A program made the position numbers and the translations under genes. Below are positions 1 to 7,714 of a stretch of DNA of 15,575 nucleotides, piece after piece. Position 1 is the stretch's first letter; every line of letters starts with the position of its first letter. This stretch comes from CAZOEL01 sp964578835. Its GTDB lineage: Bacteria; Desulfobacterota; Syntrophobacteria; Syntrophobacterales; Syntrophobacteraceae. A model generated the notes under the pieces. That model saw only the letters and a program-made list of their open reading frames with translations. It made no database searches and was not told the DNA's origin. Location: NCBI GenBank assembly GCA_964578835.1, contig CAZOEL010000115.1, positions 1-15,575 of the forward strand. The letters are read 5' to 3'.

Positions 1-54
1 TACCCAGGGCGTTGCCCTGGGCTATGATGTTGCGCCCCTTTGGGGCTCGAGTGG
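1..54. repeat. REP-like double palindrome
   Basis: Two consecutive short hairpins. CCCAGGGC (3-10) pairs with GCCCTGGG (14-21) across a 3-nt loop, and GCCCC (34-38) pairs with GGGGC (42-46) across TTT. Two compact GC-rich palindromes in an intergenic region suggest a dispersed REP-type element or its truncated copy. The left boundary is at the window edge, so the element may continue outside. Similar double palindromes recur in many bacterial genomes, but that is recollection and copy number cannot be judged from one window. Confidence 0.55.
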
Positions 55-55
55 C

Positions 56-99
56 GATGATGCACAAAAGCCGGAAGGATGATGCACAAAAGCCGGAAG
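56..99. repeat. 22-bp perfect tandem duplication
   Basis: The 22-bp unit at 56-77 (beginning GATGATGCACAAAAGCCGG) is repeated exactly at 78-99. It directly follows the palindromic element and lies well upstream of the first gene. Two exact copies suggest a recent slippage or duplication event. No function is evident. Confidence 0.85.
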
Positions 100-146
100 A
101 AAGTGATGGTCCATTTCAGGGAATTCCTGCCCTGATTTTCATCAGA

Positions 147-168
147 CCAGAATCAATATGCATTCTGG
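147..168. promoter_or_regulatory. Dyad CCAGAAT-N8-ATTCTGG upstream of first gene
   Basis: A perfect 7-bp inverted repeat (147-153 and 162-168) with an A/T-leaning 8-nt spacer sits about 46 bp before the ATG at 215. The 15-bp centre-to-centre half-site spacing is compatible with an operator for a dimeric regulator, but it could equally be a small 5' leader hairpin or chance. No matching second copy was noticed in the window. Confidence 0.25.
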
Positions 169-214
169 ATCTCTAAGCCTGATGAGCTTTGGGATCTTAG
201 GGAGGTAATGAGAT

Positions 215-1105
215 ATGGCCGATAGGCATCCTGCGGGCGCGTGGAAGAGTGTTGCTTTTGTTGCCGCCGTTCTGGTAGCGGCCGTTTTTACATGGTCAAC
301 CGGCGATCTCTGGGCTGCTTCCCAGCAGAAAGAGTGGAGCAAGACAGCGGAGGAGAATTTCTATCTTGCGCCGGGCACGGGAGACAAACTTCTCGACGAG
401 AAGGAATGGCAGACCCATCAGCAAAAGCTTAATTCGATGAATACTGAAGAGCAGCATGCATATCGAAAAGAGATGCATAAGAAACTGATGAGCGAAGCGA
501 AGGAGAAGGGAATCAAGCTGCCCGAGAGAGGCCCCGATCACGGCAAGAAAGCCGGTTCCGCCTCCAGGCCTGTCCTGTTGTTTGCCGCAGTGGATGAGGG
601 CGCTTTCACGGGTTCTTCCCCCGGAGCTGCGACGCGACCTGATGAGGACGTATCGGCCATCGATCCGAACCGGTCTCCAGGGAGCCCGCAACCCGGCATC
701 GACGCAGACAGTCCGATGGATTCAGGGCAAGATATGTTTCAGGACAGGGATATTGAGCCTCCCGACAGCACTATGACCAATCCCGATTTAGACAGGGCGG
801 ATGCTTCGGCTTTTCAGGGAAACAGGGCTGCGGGAGATTCCAACCATGACATGATGGGGGAGAAGAATATCAACCCCGAGCGTGGCGAAGATCTTGACGC
901 ATCCCCAGACATGGGCGCCGGCGCTGGAGCAGATCGGAGCATAGACCAGGATCGGAGTTTAAGTGGAACTGGAGAAGGTTTCGATCAGCAGCAGGACCCA
1001 GATAAGGAAATGACTCAAAATCAGGATCAGCAGGCAGCCGATATGGATACGGGAGAGAAGAAGGAGCGGCGAGGCCTCTTTGATTGGCTCTTCAATCGCG
1101 AATAG
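215..1105 (+). CDS. Exported/membrane-anchored Asp/Gln-rich protein of unknown function
   Basis: A 296-residue protein that I do not recognise. The ATG at 215 is preceded by an AGGGAGG ribosome-binding site at about 199-205. Residues ~11-35 form a hydrophobic stretch rich in Ala and Val ending in GDLWAAS, so it is either a signal peptide with an AxA-like cleavage region or an N-terminal anchor. Residues ~38-110 are charged and probably helical (KEWSKTAEENF, EEQHAYRKEMHKKLMSEAKEKG). From ~120 to ~280 the chain is low-complexity and probably disordered, rich in Asp, Gln, Gly, Pro and Ser with repeated DRS/DQD-type words. It ends in a short basic-aromatic tail, ERRGLFDWLFNRE. The gene is monocistronic, with its own terminator at 1164-1202. 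A periplasmic or cell-surface location is inferred; no enzymatic motif is visible. Confidence 0.7.
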   Translation: MADRHPAGAWKSVAFVAAVLVAAVFTWSTGDLWAASQQKEWSKTAEENFYLAPGTGDKLLDEKEWQTHQQKLNSMNTEEQHAYRKEMHKKLMSEAKEKGIKLPERGPDHGKKAGSASRPVLLFAAVDEGAFTGSSPGAATRPDEDVSAIDPNRSPGSPQPGIDADSPMDSGQDMFQDRDIEPPDSTMTNPDLDRADASAFQGNRAAGDSNHDMMGEKNINPERGEDLDASPDMGAGAGADRSIDQDRSLSGTGEGFDQQQDPDKEMTQNQDQQAADMDTGEKKERRGLFDWLFNRE

Positions 1106-1163
1106 AGAATCGAGCATAGCCCTGCGGAAGATCATAGATGCGCAATGCCAAACTCGAGACAGC

Positions 1164-1202
1164 AGAGGAAACGGCATGGAAGAGCTCCATGCCGTTTCCT
1201 CT
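1164..1202. terminator. 17-bp hairpin, bidirectional terminator
   Basis: AGAGGAAACGGCATGGA (1164-1180) pairs perfectly with its reverse complement at 1186-1202 across a 5-nt loop. It lies between the convergent ends of the exported protein gene (stop 1105) and the metallopeptidase gene (stop 1249). The T-tract on the plus side is weak (CTTCATATTT), so efficient intrinsic termination is an inference from stem strength and position. Confidence 0.7.
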
Positions 1203-1248
1203 CTTCATATTTGCGTAGAAGCACTCTCGTTGAGGTTGATTGCCGCCA

Positions 1249-2568
1249 TCAATTGAGTGAAGCGTTTATGCTGTAATACGCGTCTTTTTCCCTACCAGAG
1301 ATGACGAGCATCACGCTTTCGGCTGCGCCGGGATTGATCTTCTGTGCAAACTTGAATTCCTTTCCCGCTCCGGAGAGCAGCGGTTCGTTTACCCACTCTC
1401 CATTTTTTTCCCAGCCTATGAAGTAGGAGTATTTGCCCCCGCGACTGCCTCTCACTATCAGGCTGAGAGTTTGATCTCCGGCATCCTTAGCAGGTTTGAA
1501 TCGATAGTAGTTCGCTCCCATTTCCAGGACTTTCGCGGATTTATAATAGTTATCGCCTCTTTCCATGCGAAACTCGGTCACCGCCAGTGAGGGGATGATG
1601 TTTTTACCGTCCGGGCCGAGTATTTCCGGGTATGTATCCAGGCCGGGCGACGGATGACGCCAAGAATCAGATGTGCGTTCACGGGCAAAGAGCGCGTAGT
1701 AATCTTCAAGAATGCGATCCCTTTCCTTATCCCCTGCTCCTACGGTGGAATAGGGCAAGTTATCTTCGATCACCTTGCGCAAGGCCTTGCGCGGGTCCCC
1801 CGTCGTCTCATAGCTCTCCAGAAGCTTTGCTATCGGGATGTATGGTTGACCATCGTCTTGCTGCTGCGTCTGAAAGAAGAGCCAGAAGGGCAGGGTGTTA
1901 CACTCCATGTCGTAGAGATTGCAGTTCGGCTTCTTGAATATTTCCCCTATCTTGTAGGCTCCGCTCACCCTCTGCCAGACGAATACTTCGGCCCAGGCCG
2001 CAGTCCCTTCGGTAAACCATTCGTATTGATGCTTGTGCCTCCACTTGGTCCTGTACCCGAAAGCGTACTGAAGTTTATGGAACAGCTCATGGGCTGAGGT
2101 CGGTTGGCGGATGCCGGGCTTTTTGACCCAGTTTTCGGCATCGAACTGAATGGGGCCATTGGGAGGCGACGCCAGGCCGTAGCCGGTAATATCGGAGAAT
2201 TCAACCTCGATCTTGTTCATTCCAGGCGCCGTGTAGGGGGCCCTTCCAAAAGCGGAGCGGTACTTATCCCATGCGTGCTCCAGATAACGTGCGGTTTCAT
2301 GGATAATCTCCGGATCGGGAATGTTGTCTGCAGCATGCCTGCTTCTGTTGGTCCATCTCAAAATGAAATGATCTGTTTCGATGGATTGTTCCAGGTAGGG
2401 CGCTCTTCGAGCGGTTGAGCCCGATCCCCTGTCAGGTTCTCGCGCAGCCGGGCTTGATTTGAACGCAGTCTCGGAAGGAGCGATATGCGAATAGACGCTG
2501 AGGGGAAGAATTGTAGTCAATAAGCATAGAGCCACACTAACCAGCAGAGCTTCATTACGCCTGGACAT
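1249..2568 (-). CDS. Exported HExxH (gluzincin-like) metallopeptidase
   Basis: A 439-residue putative zinc metallopeptidase. Residues ~8-28 are a signal peptide or N-terminal anchor (LLVSVALCLLTTILPLSVYS). After a Ser/Pro/Arg-rich linker, a domain beginning near residue 65 (TDHFILRWT) leads to the motif HELFH at residues 160-164. EWFTEGTAAWAE follows at ~183-194. Likely zinc ligands are H160 and H164 plus E187 (less likely E194), with E161 as the catalytic base; this HExxH-plus-distal-Glu layout is that of gluzincins. The C-terminal ~110 residues look like a beta-sandwich rather than catalytic sequence. The ATG at 2568 has an AGGAAG-type Shine-Dalgarno about 10 nt upstream. It is separated from the next minus-strand operon by ~370 bp and is probably transcribed alone. 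The substrate is unknown; the exact peptidase family cannot be fixed without a profile search. Confidence 0.72.
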   Translation of the reverse strand: MSRRNEALLVSVALCLLTTILPLSVYSHIAPSETAFKSSPAAREPDRGSGSTARRAPYLEQSIETDHFILRWTNRSRHAADNIPDPEIIHETARYLEHAWDKYRSAFGRAPYTAPGMNKIEVEFSDITGYGLASPPNGPIQFDAENWVKKPGIRQPTSAHELFHKLQYAFGYRTKWRHKHQYEWFTEGTAAWAEVFVWQRVSGAYKIGEIFKKPNCNLYDMECNTLPFWLFFQTQQQDDGQPYIPIAKLLESYETTGDPRKALRKVIEDNLPYSTVGAGDKERDRILEDYYALFARERTSDSWRHPSPGLDTYPEILGPDGKNIIPSLAVTEFRMERGDNYYKSAKVLEMGANYYRFKPAKDAGDQTLSLIVRGSRGGKYSYFIGWEKNGEWVNEPLLSGAGKEFKFAQKINPGAAESVMLVISGREKDAYYSINASLN

Positions 2569-2743
2569 AAGCTAAAACTTCCTATTCTATTTTATCTAGT
2601 AAAATCATTTCATAAAGGAATTAGCCGGAAGTATAACCGTTCCAGAATAATAATCCAACTGAAATCGAAGCTCTATCGGGGTCGGATCTGGCGTAGAGGA
2701 TGGAACGACCGTCGCGGCTCTGTCTCTATCTTCGGTAAATCAT
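2569..2743. other. Intergenic region upstream of the metallopeptidase gene
   Basis: This is the first part of a ~370-bp stretch without a convincing gene. On the minus strand a TAAAAT hexamer (plus 2589-2594) lies 20 nt upstream of the peptidase ATG and could be a -10 element, but no good -35 sits at the right distance. Nothing else is recognisable here. Confidence 0.3.
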
Positions 2744-2935
2744 CTAAGCGCTGCATGCCTTATGAATCGCTTCGGCCTTGTTTTGGCCGAAGTGCTGATT
2801 GATTTCATCAAAAAAGGTTTTGGTCGGAATTATGGTCATTTTGGGGCTCAAGGCGATCAAAGCCACTTCGGTTCCTGCGTGTGGATATGCAGATGAACGA
2901 AGGAAGTCATAGTGGGCCTTTTTACAGTTATTCAA
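2744..2935 (-). CDS. Doubtful 63-residue ORF trailing the transglutaminase operon
   Basis: A 63-codon frame starts at a TTG 7 nt after the transglutaminase-like gene's stop codon and has no ribosome-binding site. The same frame is open for 14 codons further upstream, overlapping the previous gene, but offers no ATG there. The amino-acid make-up looks protein-like (ALSPKMTIIPTKTFFDEINQHFGQNKAEAIH), yet I do not recognise it. An 8-bp hairpin, CTTCGGCC (2770-2777) with GGCCGAAG (2785-2792), lies within it; on the minus strand no T-run follows, so it is not a clear terminator. It could be a small, translationally coupled gene, the decayed end of an old gene, or non-coding. Confidence 0.25.
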   Translation of the reverse strand: MNNCKKAHYDFLRSSAYPHAGTEVALIALSPKMTIIPTKTFFDEINQHFGQNKAEAIHKACSA

Positions 2936-2942
2936 CTGTTTG

Positions 2943-4844
2943 TTACATTTGCTTGAGGCTGGCTTCGAGGCGTTTCACATCCTCTTGCGTGAAGGCGCGG
3001 TCTTTGTAATAGATCTTTTGGAATTCAGCCACGAAAACGGATGCGGGACCTCTCAACTCGTCTTTCTCTATGCGCGTGACGAATTCCTCCAGCCCCTCGC
3101 TGCCGCCCTTTATGTAGCCATGTCGGCCCATTCTCTTGAGAAACTGAGCCATGAGCTTCTCATGACGGCTTCTCAGGCCTCTCCAGAGAGAGTACAAAAG
3201 GAATGTGAGGAGCGAAGCGGTTGCTGCTATTGTTGCGAATGTTCTGTAAGGGATTTGGCTTGCCTCGAACTTCAAGTCGGCCTTGTTGAAGGTTGATCGT
3301 ATCTGTTTCAGTAGGAGCAATTGCCTGCTGAAATCATAGTTCAGCACGAATTTAGACCAATAATAGTTGATGGTGTCGACGAAGAGCCTGAGCTTCATCA
3401 AATAATCCTCAGCGCGCTTCCCCGAAGCGGCCTCGACCGGCGGGGTCGGATCGACCCTCATCCAACCGTGAGCGGAGGCGTACGCTTCGACCCATATGTG
3501 AGCGTTCTTCTGGAGCACCATGTAATAGCCGCCGGCATGATTATAGTATCCTCCCTTGTAACCTCCGACCAGGCGCGCGGGTACTCCGGCCATCCGCAGC
3601 ATCACCGCCAGGGAAGACGCATAGTATTCACAATTTCCTTTTTTGGCTGCAAACAGGAAATCCTCGAGCGGTTCATCCGAGACGGGCAAATCGTCCATCG
3701 AATATTTATATTCGCCGTCGCGCATGAAATGAAGGAAAGTTCTCAAGATCTCAAGGTCGTTCTTGCCGGCCGCCAGACTTTCTGACAGCTCTCTGGTCCT
3801 GGGGGAGAATCCGTCCGGGAGCTGCAGGTGCCGGTCGCGATCTATTTCCTTTTCCGGCAGCACCTCGCTAAGGACCGACGTGGCCTTGTACCGCGTCTTG
3901 CTGTCAATGTTGTGGTGGCGGCGAAAGCCAAACCGGTTGCGGATCGATTTTTCAGGTTCGATCGATGTCGGTTTATCCAGAGCAAAAAGATAGTTGTCGC
4001 CGTACGGCTCCAGGTAAATCGTCTGATTGACGGCTCTCCCCTGCGGCGTCGCTCTGTATGCTTGAGACTCCTCACGATTGCTTTTCCAGGATTTTCCATC
4101 AAACTTGTCGAGCACAACGCCCCTCCAGTAGAGCATGTTTTTGTCCACTGGATCCATTTGCGCTCTCAAAATGACGTTGTTGTCTTCCTGTATATCCGAT
4201 ACGTCGCCCAGCGTGACCGTGTCGGTGAAGCCCGTCCGCGCGGAAGAATACTTATTGAGAAAGCTCAGAATGGGATAGTTGGTTCGAGGCAATATGAGAA
4301 AGAAAATGGCGCTTGCGGGAATCGCGATGCTGCAGATAAGGAGCGAATGCCATAGAACGCTCGTGAGGGTTTGCCTGGATATGACCAGCTCGGCGTCGCA
4401 TGAATAGTAGGCGAGCAAGACGAGGGACATGGTGGAAAGAGAGGCAAGAATCACGAAATAGAGGAGAAAGACGACGCTTAGAGATATGAAGCTCGATCCT
4501 ACGAGCAGGAACATGCACATGGCGTGGATCTGCATATAGTCTCTGAACTTCTTCTCGTCGAGGAGCTTAATGGCGGTCAGAATGATAAGGGCTTCCAGCA
4601 CGGGCTCGACCAGGAGCTCCGGAGTGATCCTGGAGAAAGAAAAGAGAAGCACGGCGACGGATGCGGCGTTGAGCAGCCATCGGGACGCCTGCAGGGTTCG
4701 GTTGAAATCGAGATAGACGGCCAGCGCGAAAAGGAGCGCAAAACAAATGGAATAATAAGTCGAAACATAACTGAACACCGATGCGTAACCGGTGAGCACG
4801 CACATCCAGGTAATGATTTTAAGAATATCTTTGACTTTAACCAT
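2943..4844 (-). CDS. TgpA-type membrane transglutaminase-like protein (DUF3488/Transglut_core/DUF4129)
   Basis: A 633-residue inner-membrane protein. Residues ~5-190 carry about six or more hydrophobic segments (DUF3488/TgpA N-terminal region). A large extracytoplasmic part follows, with a transglutaminase core at ~385-470. The papain-like triad is intact: C405 in GNCEYYASSLAVMLR, H449 in NAHIWVEAY and D465 in RVDPTPP. A last membrane helix lies at ~535-555, followed by a cytoplasmic tail resembling DUF4129. The length fits the family (about 600-750 residues). The ATG at 4844 overlaps the end of the DUF58 gene by 8 nt, so the two are translationally coupled. In this family the partner MoxR ATPase and DUF58 protein are encoded just upstream, as here. 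The physiological substrate is not established; a role in envelope maintenance is inferred. Confidence 0.9.
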   Translation of the reverse strand: MVKVKDILKIITWMCVLTGYASVFSYVSTYYSICFALLFALAVYLDFNRTLQASRWLLNAASVAVLLFSFSRITPELLVEPVLEALIILTAIKLLDEKKFRDYMQIHAMCMFLLVGSSFISLSVVFLLYFVILASLSTMSLVLLAYYSCDAELVISRQTLTSVLWHSLLICSIAIPASAIFFLILPRTNYPILSFLNKYSSARTGFTDTVTLGDVSDIQEDNNVILRAQMDPVDKNMLYWRGVVLDKFDGKSWKSNREESQAYRATPQGRAVNQTIYLEPYGDNYLFALDKPTSIEPEKSIRNRFGFRRHHNIDSKTRYKATSVLSEVLPEKEIDRDRHLQLPDGFSPRTRELSESLAAGKNDLEILRTFLHFMRDGEYKYSMDDLPVSDEPLEDFLFAAKKGNCEYYASSLAVMLRMAGVPARLVGGYKGGYYNHAGGYYMVLQKNAHIWVEAYASAHGWMRVDPTPPVEAASGKRAEDYLMKLRLFVDTINYYWSKFVLNYDFSRQLLLLKQIRSTFNKADLKFEASQIPYRTFATIAATASLLTFLLYSLWRGLRSRHEKLMAQFLKRMGRHGYIKGGSEGLEEFVTRIEKDELRGPASVFVAEFQKIYYKDRAFTQEDVKRLEASLKQM

Positions 4845-5700
4845 AGAGAGCGAGCTTCGTCAGCATCCTGGCTTTTTGCGCGGGTGAAGCGCCCGGCCTA
4901 ATCAATTCTCCGTCTATGAGCAGACCTACCGGAATGCTTGATCTTGTGAGCTTCACTATCAGGTAGGTTACGCAAGACAGAGCATGTTCGATGTCTCTCC
5001 TGTCCATCTTGTCAAATTCAATTATAACAACCTGGGACTGAATGGTGGATAACTCTTTGGTCTTCAGCTGCCCGGTTTTGGCTGTCGATTTCCAGCTTAT
5101 ATATTTGATCGGATCTCCGGGAGCATAATCTCTTATAGAAATCAAGTCGGATTCAAAGCCCGTAACGTTTGTGGGGACATCTCCCTTTTTTCTCGCCTCA
5201 CGGTTATTGATGTCCGTCATCTGACACCTTACCGGCTTGGGGTAGACGACGAATTCGATCTCTTTAGCGATTCTTTTGTAGCGAGTGAAAAAGTTGAAAG
5301 GGAATACGGAAGAAACGTGTAGGCGGTTGATGGCGTGCGCTCCTCTCGATGCGAAGGACATTGAGAGGTAGCGTGTTTCTGAAGAACGGGCGCCGACAAA
5401 GGGAAAGAAAGCTTCGTAGTCTCCGGCGTGAATGCTTATCAGGAAAGCCGGCATTCGCTTCCTGCGGTTGATAAGCTCGATGCCGACCGGAGCTTCCGTT
5501 TGAGCGAATGTCTCCGCTGGAAAAATCAGATTTACATCCAGGTCGCCGATGTTCTTCCTGCCGAAAAGGCCTGAGATGAGCATGTAGCTCAAGAGCGCGG
5601 AGGCTGTGATGTAGACGAGGTTGTTGGCCGTATTGACGGCCGAAAAGCCGATCAGGACAGTCAGAACGATATAAATGTACCCTGCCTTGTTGATCCTGAT
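4837..5700 (-). CDS. DUF58 protein with apparent ATC start
   Basis: A DUF58 family protein of about 287 residues, recognised by the block RDYAPGDPIKYISWKSTAKTG at ~190-210 followed by LKTKE. The only standard start that keeps the frame open is a TTG at 5592, giving 251 residues, but it falls inside the second membrane helix. Upstream, the frame encodes a textbook DUF58 N-terminus: RINKAGYIYIVLTVLIGFSA then NTANNLVYITASALLSYML, two adjacent helices. This stretch has no ATG, GTG or TTG before an in-frame TAA at about 5749-5751. The natural start position is the ATC at 5700-5698, which overlaps the moxR stop (TAATC instead of the usual TAATG). I therefore extend the gene to 5700, assuming an ATC start or an ATG-to-ATC change. 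Its product presumably works with the MoxR ATPase and the TgpA-like protein. Confidence 0.85.
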   Translation of the reverse strand: MRINKAGYIYIVLTVLIGFSAVNTANNLVYITASALLSYMLISGLFGRKNIGDLDVNLIFPAETFAQTEAPVGIELINRRKRMPAFLISIHAGDYEAFFPFVGARSSETRYLSMSFASRGAHAINRLHVSSVFPFNFFTRYKRIAKEIEFVVYPKPVRCQMTDINNREARKKGDVPTNVTGFESDLISIRDYAPGDPIKYISWKSTAKTGQLKTKELSTIQSQVVIIEFDKMDRRDIEHALSCVTYLIVKLTRSSIPVGLLIDGELIRPGASPAQKARMLTKLALYG

Positions 5701-6659
5701 TACACCGGGGCTCTTATTTCGTCCAGCAGCGATCTTACGATCTCCTTTTTATTCGCGCCTTCATATTCTTCCTTATAAAGCACGCGATGGGGAATCACGT
5801 ATTCAGCCAATTCCTTGATATCTTCGGGAATGACGAAGTCTCTTCTCTTGAAGTAGGCGTGAGTCTTGGCCGTGTGCATCAGGGCCAGCGCTCCGCGTGT
5901 GGAGACGCCCGCTGTGAGGTAGCTGTTCCTTCGCGTCGCTTCGATGATATTGAGCAAATATTCCAGAATGTGGTCTGAGAGTTGAACGCGAGACTTGATC
6001 TCTTCCTGTATTCGGACGACTTCCCCTTCATCCATGACGGGGCTGATGGAGTATATTTCCTTCCTCTTGCTTCCGCCACGCAGGATTTCTTTTTCCGCGC
6101 TTCGAGGCGGATAGCCTATGCTGATCTTCAGCATGAAACGGTCGAGCTGTGATTCGGGCAATGGGAAAGTCCCGAATTGCTCGGTGGGATTCTGGGTTGC
6201 AATGACAAAGAATGGTCTGGGGAGATCGTATGTTCTGCCTTCGATGGTGACCTGCTTCTCTCCCATCGCTTCGAGAAGGGCGCTCTGTGTCTTCGGGGTC
6301 GCCCTGTTTATTTCATCGACCAGCACGATGTGGTTGAAGATGGGTCCCGGCTGGAATTCGAAGGCGCTGCTGTTTTTATTGAAAACGGAAAGCCCGGTGA
6401 TATCGGAGGGCAGGAGGTCGCTCGTGCACTGAATTCTCCCGAAAGTGAGCCCGAGGATCTTCGCTATGGCTATAGCAAGGGTGGTCTTGCCCAGGCCGGG
6501 AAGGTCCTCGATCAGGAGATGGCCTCTCGAAAAAACGCTGATGAGCGCAAGCCTGAGCGCCCGCTCCTTACCGTGCAGATACGGCGATAGCAGCTCGATA
6601 GCGGCGTCTATCTTCGCGCTGTCGGTTTGATTCAATTGAGTAGGCGATATGGCTGACAT
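5700..6659 (-). CDS. MoxR-family AAA+ ATPase
   Basis: A 319-residue ATPase of the MoxR (AAA_3) family, thought to act as a chaperone-like remodelling factor for its neighbours' products. Walker A is GLGKTT (residues 55-60), preceded by the family-typical LLIEDLPG. Walker B is VLVDEINRA (~112-120). Sensor 1 is ATQNP (~154-158), an arginine-finger region is LPESQLDRF (~167-175), and sensor 2 is GVSTRGALAL (~251-260). The full family length is present. The start lies 8 nt after the purM stop, so purM and moxR are probably co-transcribed. Its stop codon overlaps the presumed first codon of the DUF58 gene. The MoxR/DUF58/transglutaminase order is a widespread conserved module, which supports a joint function. 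Confidence 0.95.
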   Translation of the reverse strand: MSAISPTQLNQTDSAKIDAAIELLSPYLHGKERALRLALISVFSRGHLLIEDLPGLGKTTLAIAIAKILGLTFGRIQCTSDLLPSDITGLSVFNKNSSAFEFQPGPIFNHIVLVDEINRATPKTQSALLEAMGEKQVTIEGRTYDLPRPFFVIATQNPTEQFGTFPLPESQLDRFMLKISIGYPPRSAEKEILRGGSKRKEIYSISPVMDEGEVVRIQEEIKSRVQLSDHILEYLLNIIEATRRNSYLTAGVSTRGALALMHTAKTHAYFKRRDFVIPEDIKELAEYVIPHRVLYKEEYEGANKKEIVRSLLDEIRAPV

Positions 6660-6667
6660 CAGCGCTC

Positions 6668-7714
6668 TTATCTATTGACGATTCGCACCGGCCGAGCGTC
6701 GCCTTCCCGGGGTGCGATTTCTCCGATGAGGCTGGCCTTTTGTCCCATCGCGTGGAGCAGTTGAATGATTTCCTGAGTCTCCTTGGGGTCCGTCACAAGC
6801 ATATAGCCGATGCCGTTGTTGAAAACGTGGTACATTTCTTCTTCGGAAATCTGTCCCTCTTCCTGCAGGAACTGAAAAACAGGCGGTATATCCCAGGAGC
6901 CCTTATAGATCACGGCCTGGCACGCGCCGGGAAGAATACGCGGGATATTGTCGTAAAATCCGCCCCCGGTGATGTGGACCATGCCCGAAATGCGATGTTT
7001 GCGCAGTATTTTCAGCACCTGATCGACATAGATGCGGGTGGGCTCGAGGAGCGCCTCTGCTGCGGTTTGATTGCAATCTTTAATGAGGCTGTCCGGTTTG
7101 AGCTTCAACTGATCGAATACGATGCGGCGCACCAGACTGTATCCGTTGGAATGGATGCCGCTCGAGGCGAGGCCTATGATCTGCTCTCCGACATGGATGG
7201 TGGAGCCGTCTATGATTTCGCTGTTGTCCACCAGCCCAACGCTGAAGCCAGCCATGTCGTACTCGTTTTCCTTGTAAAAATCGGGCATCTCCGCTGTCTC
7301 GCCTCCAATGAGGGAACAGCCCGCTTCTTTGCACCCAGTTGTGATGCCTCTTATGATCTGCTCCACGAGATCGAGATCGATTTTCCCCATGGCGAGATAA
7401 TCCAGGAAGAAGAGAGGGCGGGCTCCCTGCACGACGATGTCGTTTACGCACATGGCGACCAGATCGATCCCCACCGTGTCGTGCCGCTCAGCCCAGAAGG
7501 CTATTTTCAACTTTGTCCCGACGCCGTCTGTGGAAGAGACCAGGACAGGGTTCTGCAGATCCGTGAATTTAACCGAGTAAAGCCCGCCAAAACCGCCTAT
7601 GTCCGTGATGACGCCGCTGTTGAAAGTAGTGCGGACAAGGGGTTGAATGCGCTTCACCAGTTCGTTTGCCTTGTCCAGGTCTACTCCGGATTCTCTATAT
7701 AGATTCTTTCCCAT
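6668..7714 (-). CDS. purM: Phosphoribosylformylglycinamidine cyclo-ligase (AIR synthetase)
   Basis: A 348-residue cytoplasmic enzyme of de novo purine synthesis that converts formylglycinamidine ribonucleotide plus ATP to aminoimidazole ribonucleotide. Family motifs are all present: YRESGVDLDKAN near the N-terminus, GGFGGLYSV (~40-48), the ATP/substrate loop STDGVGTKLKIA (~61-72), GIDLVAMCVNDI (~82-93), GGETAEMP (~137-144), and GLASSGIHSNGYSLVR (~181-196). Length matches the usual ~345 residues, so the gene is complete. It is the promoter-proximal gene of the minus-strand run that continues into moxR, DUF58 and the TgpA-like gene, and it is divergent from mltG. Linkage of purM to a MoxR module rather than to purN is unusual, but orthologous purM genes are often scattered in this type of genome. 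Confidence 0.97.
   Translation of the reverse strand: MGKNLYRESGVDLDKANELVKRIQPLVRTTFNSGVITDIGGFGGLYSVKFTDLQNPVLVSSTDGVGTKLKIAFWAERHDTVGIDLVAMCVNDIVVQGARPLFFLDYLAMGKIDLDLVEQIIRGITTGCKEAGCSLIGGETAEMPDFYKENEYDMAGFSVGLVDNSEIIDGSTIHVGEQIIGLASSGIHSNGYSLVRRIVFDQLKLKPDSLIKDCNQTAAEALLEPTRIYVDQVLKILRKHRISGMVHITGGGFYDNIPRILPGACQAVIYKGSWDIPPVFQFLQEEGQISEEEMYHVFNNGIGYMLVTDPKETQEIIQLLHAMGQKASLIGEIAPREGDARPVRIVNR

Noticed and set aside
2770..2792. 8-bp hairpin as terminator of the purM-moxR operon
   Set aside because: On the minus strand it is followed by CGATTCATAAGG with no T-run, so it does not qualify as an intrinsic terminator.
6740..7702. 320-codon plus-strand frame opposite purM
   Set aside because: It lies wholly within purM on the opposite strand; purM motifs are complete, so this is an antisense shadow.
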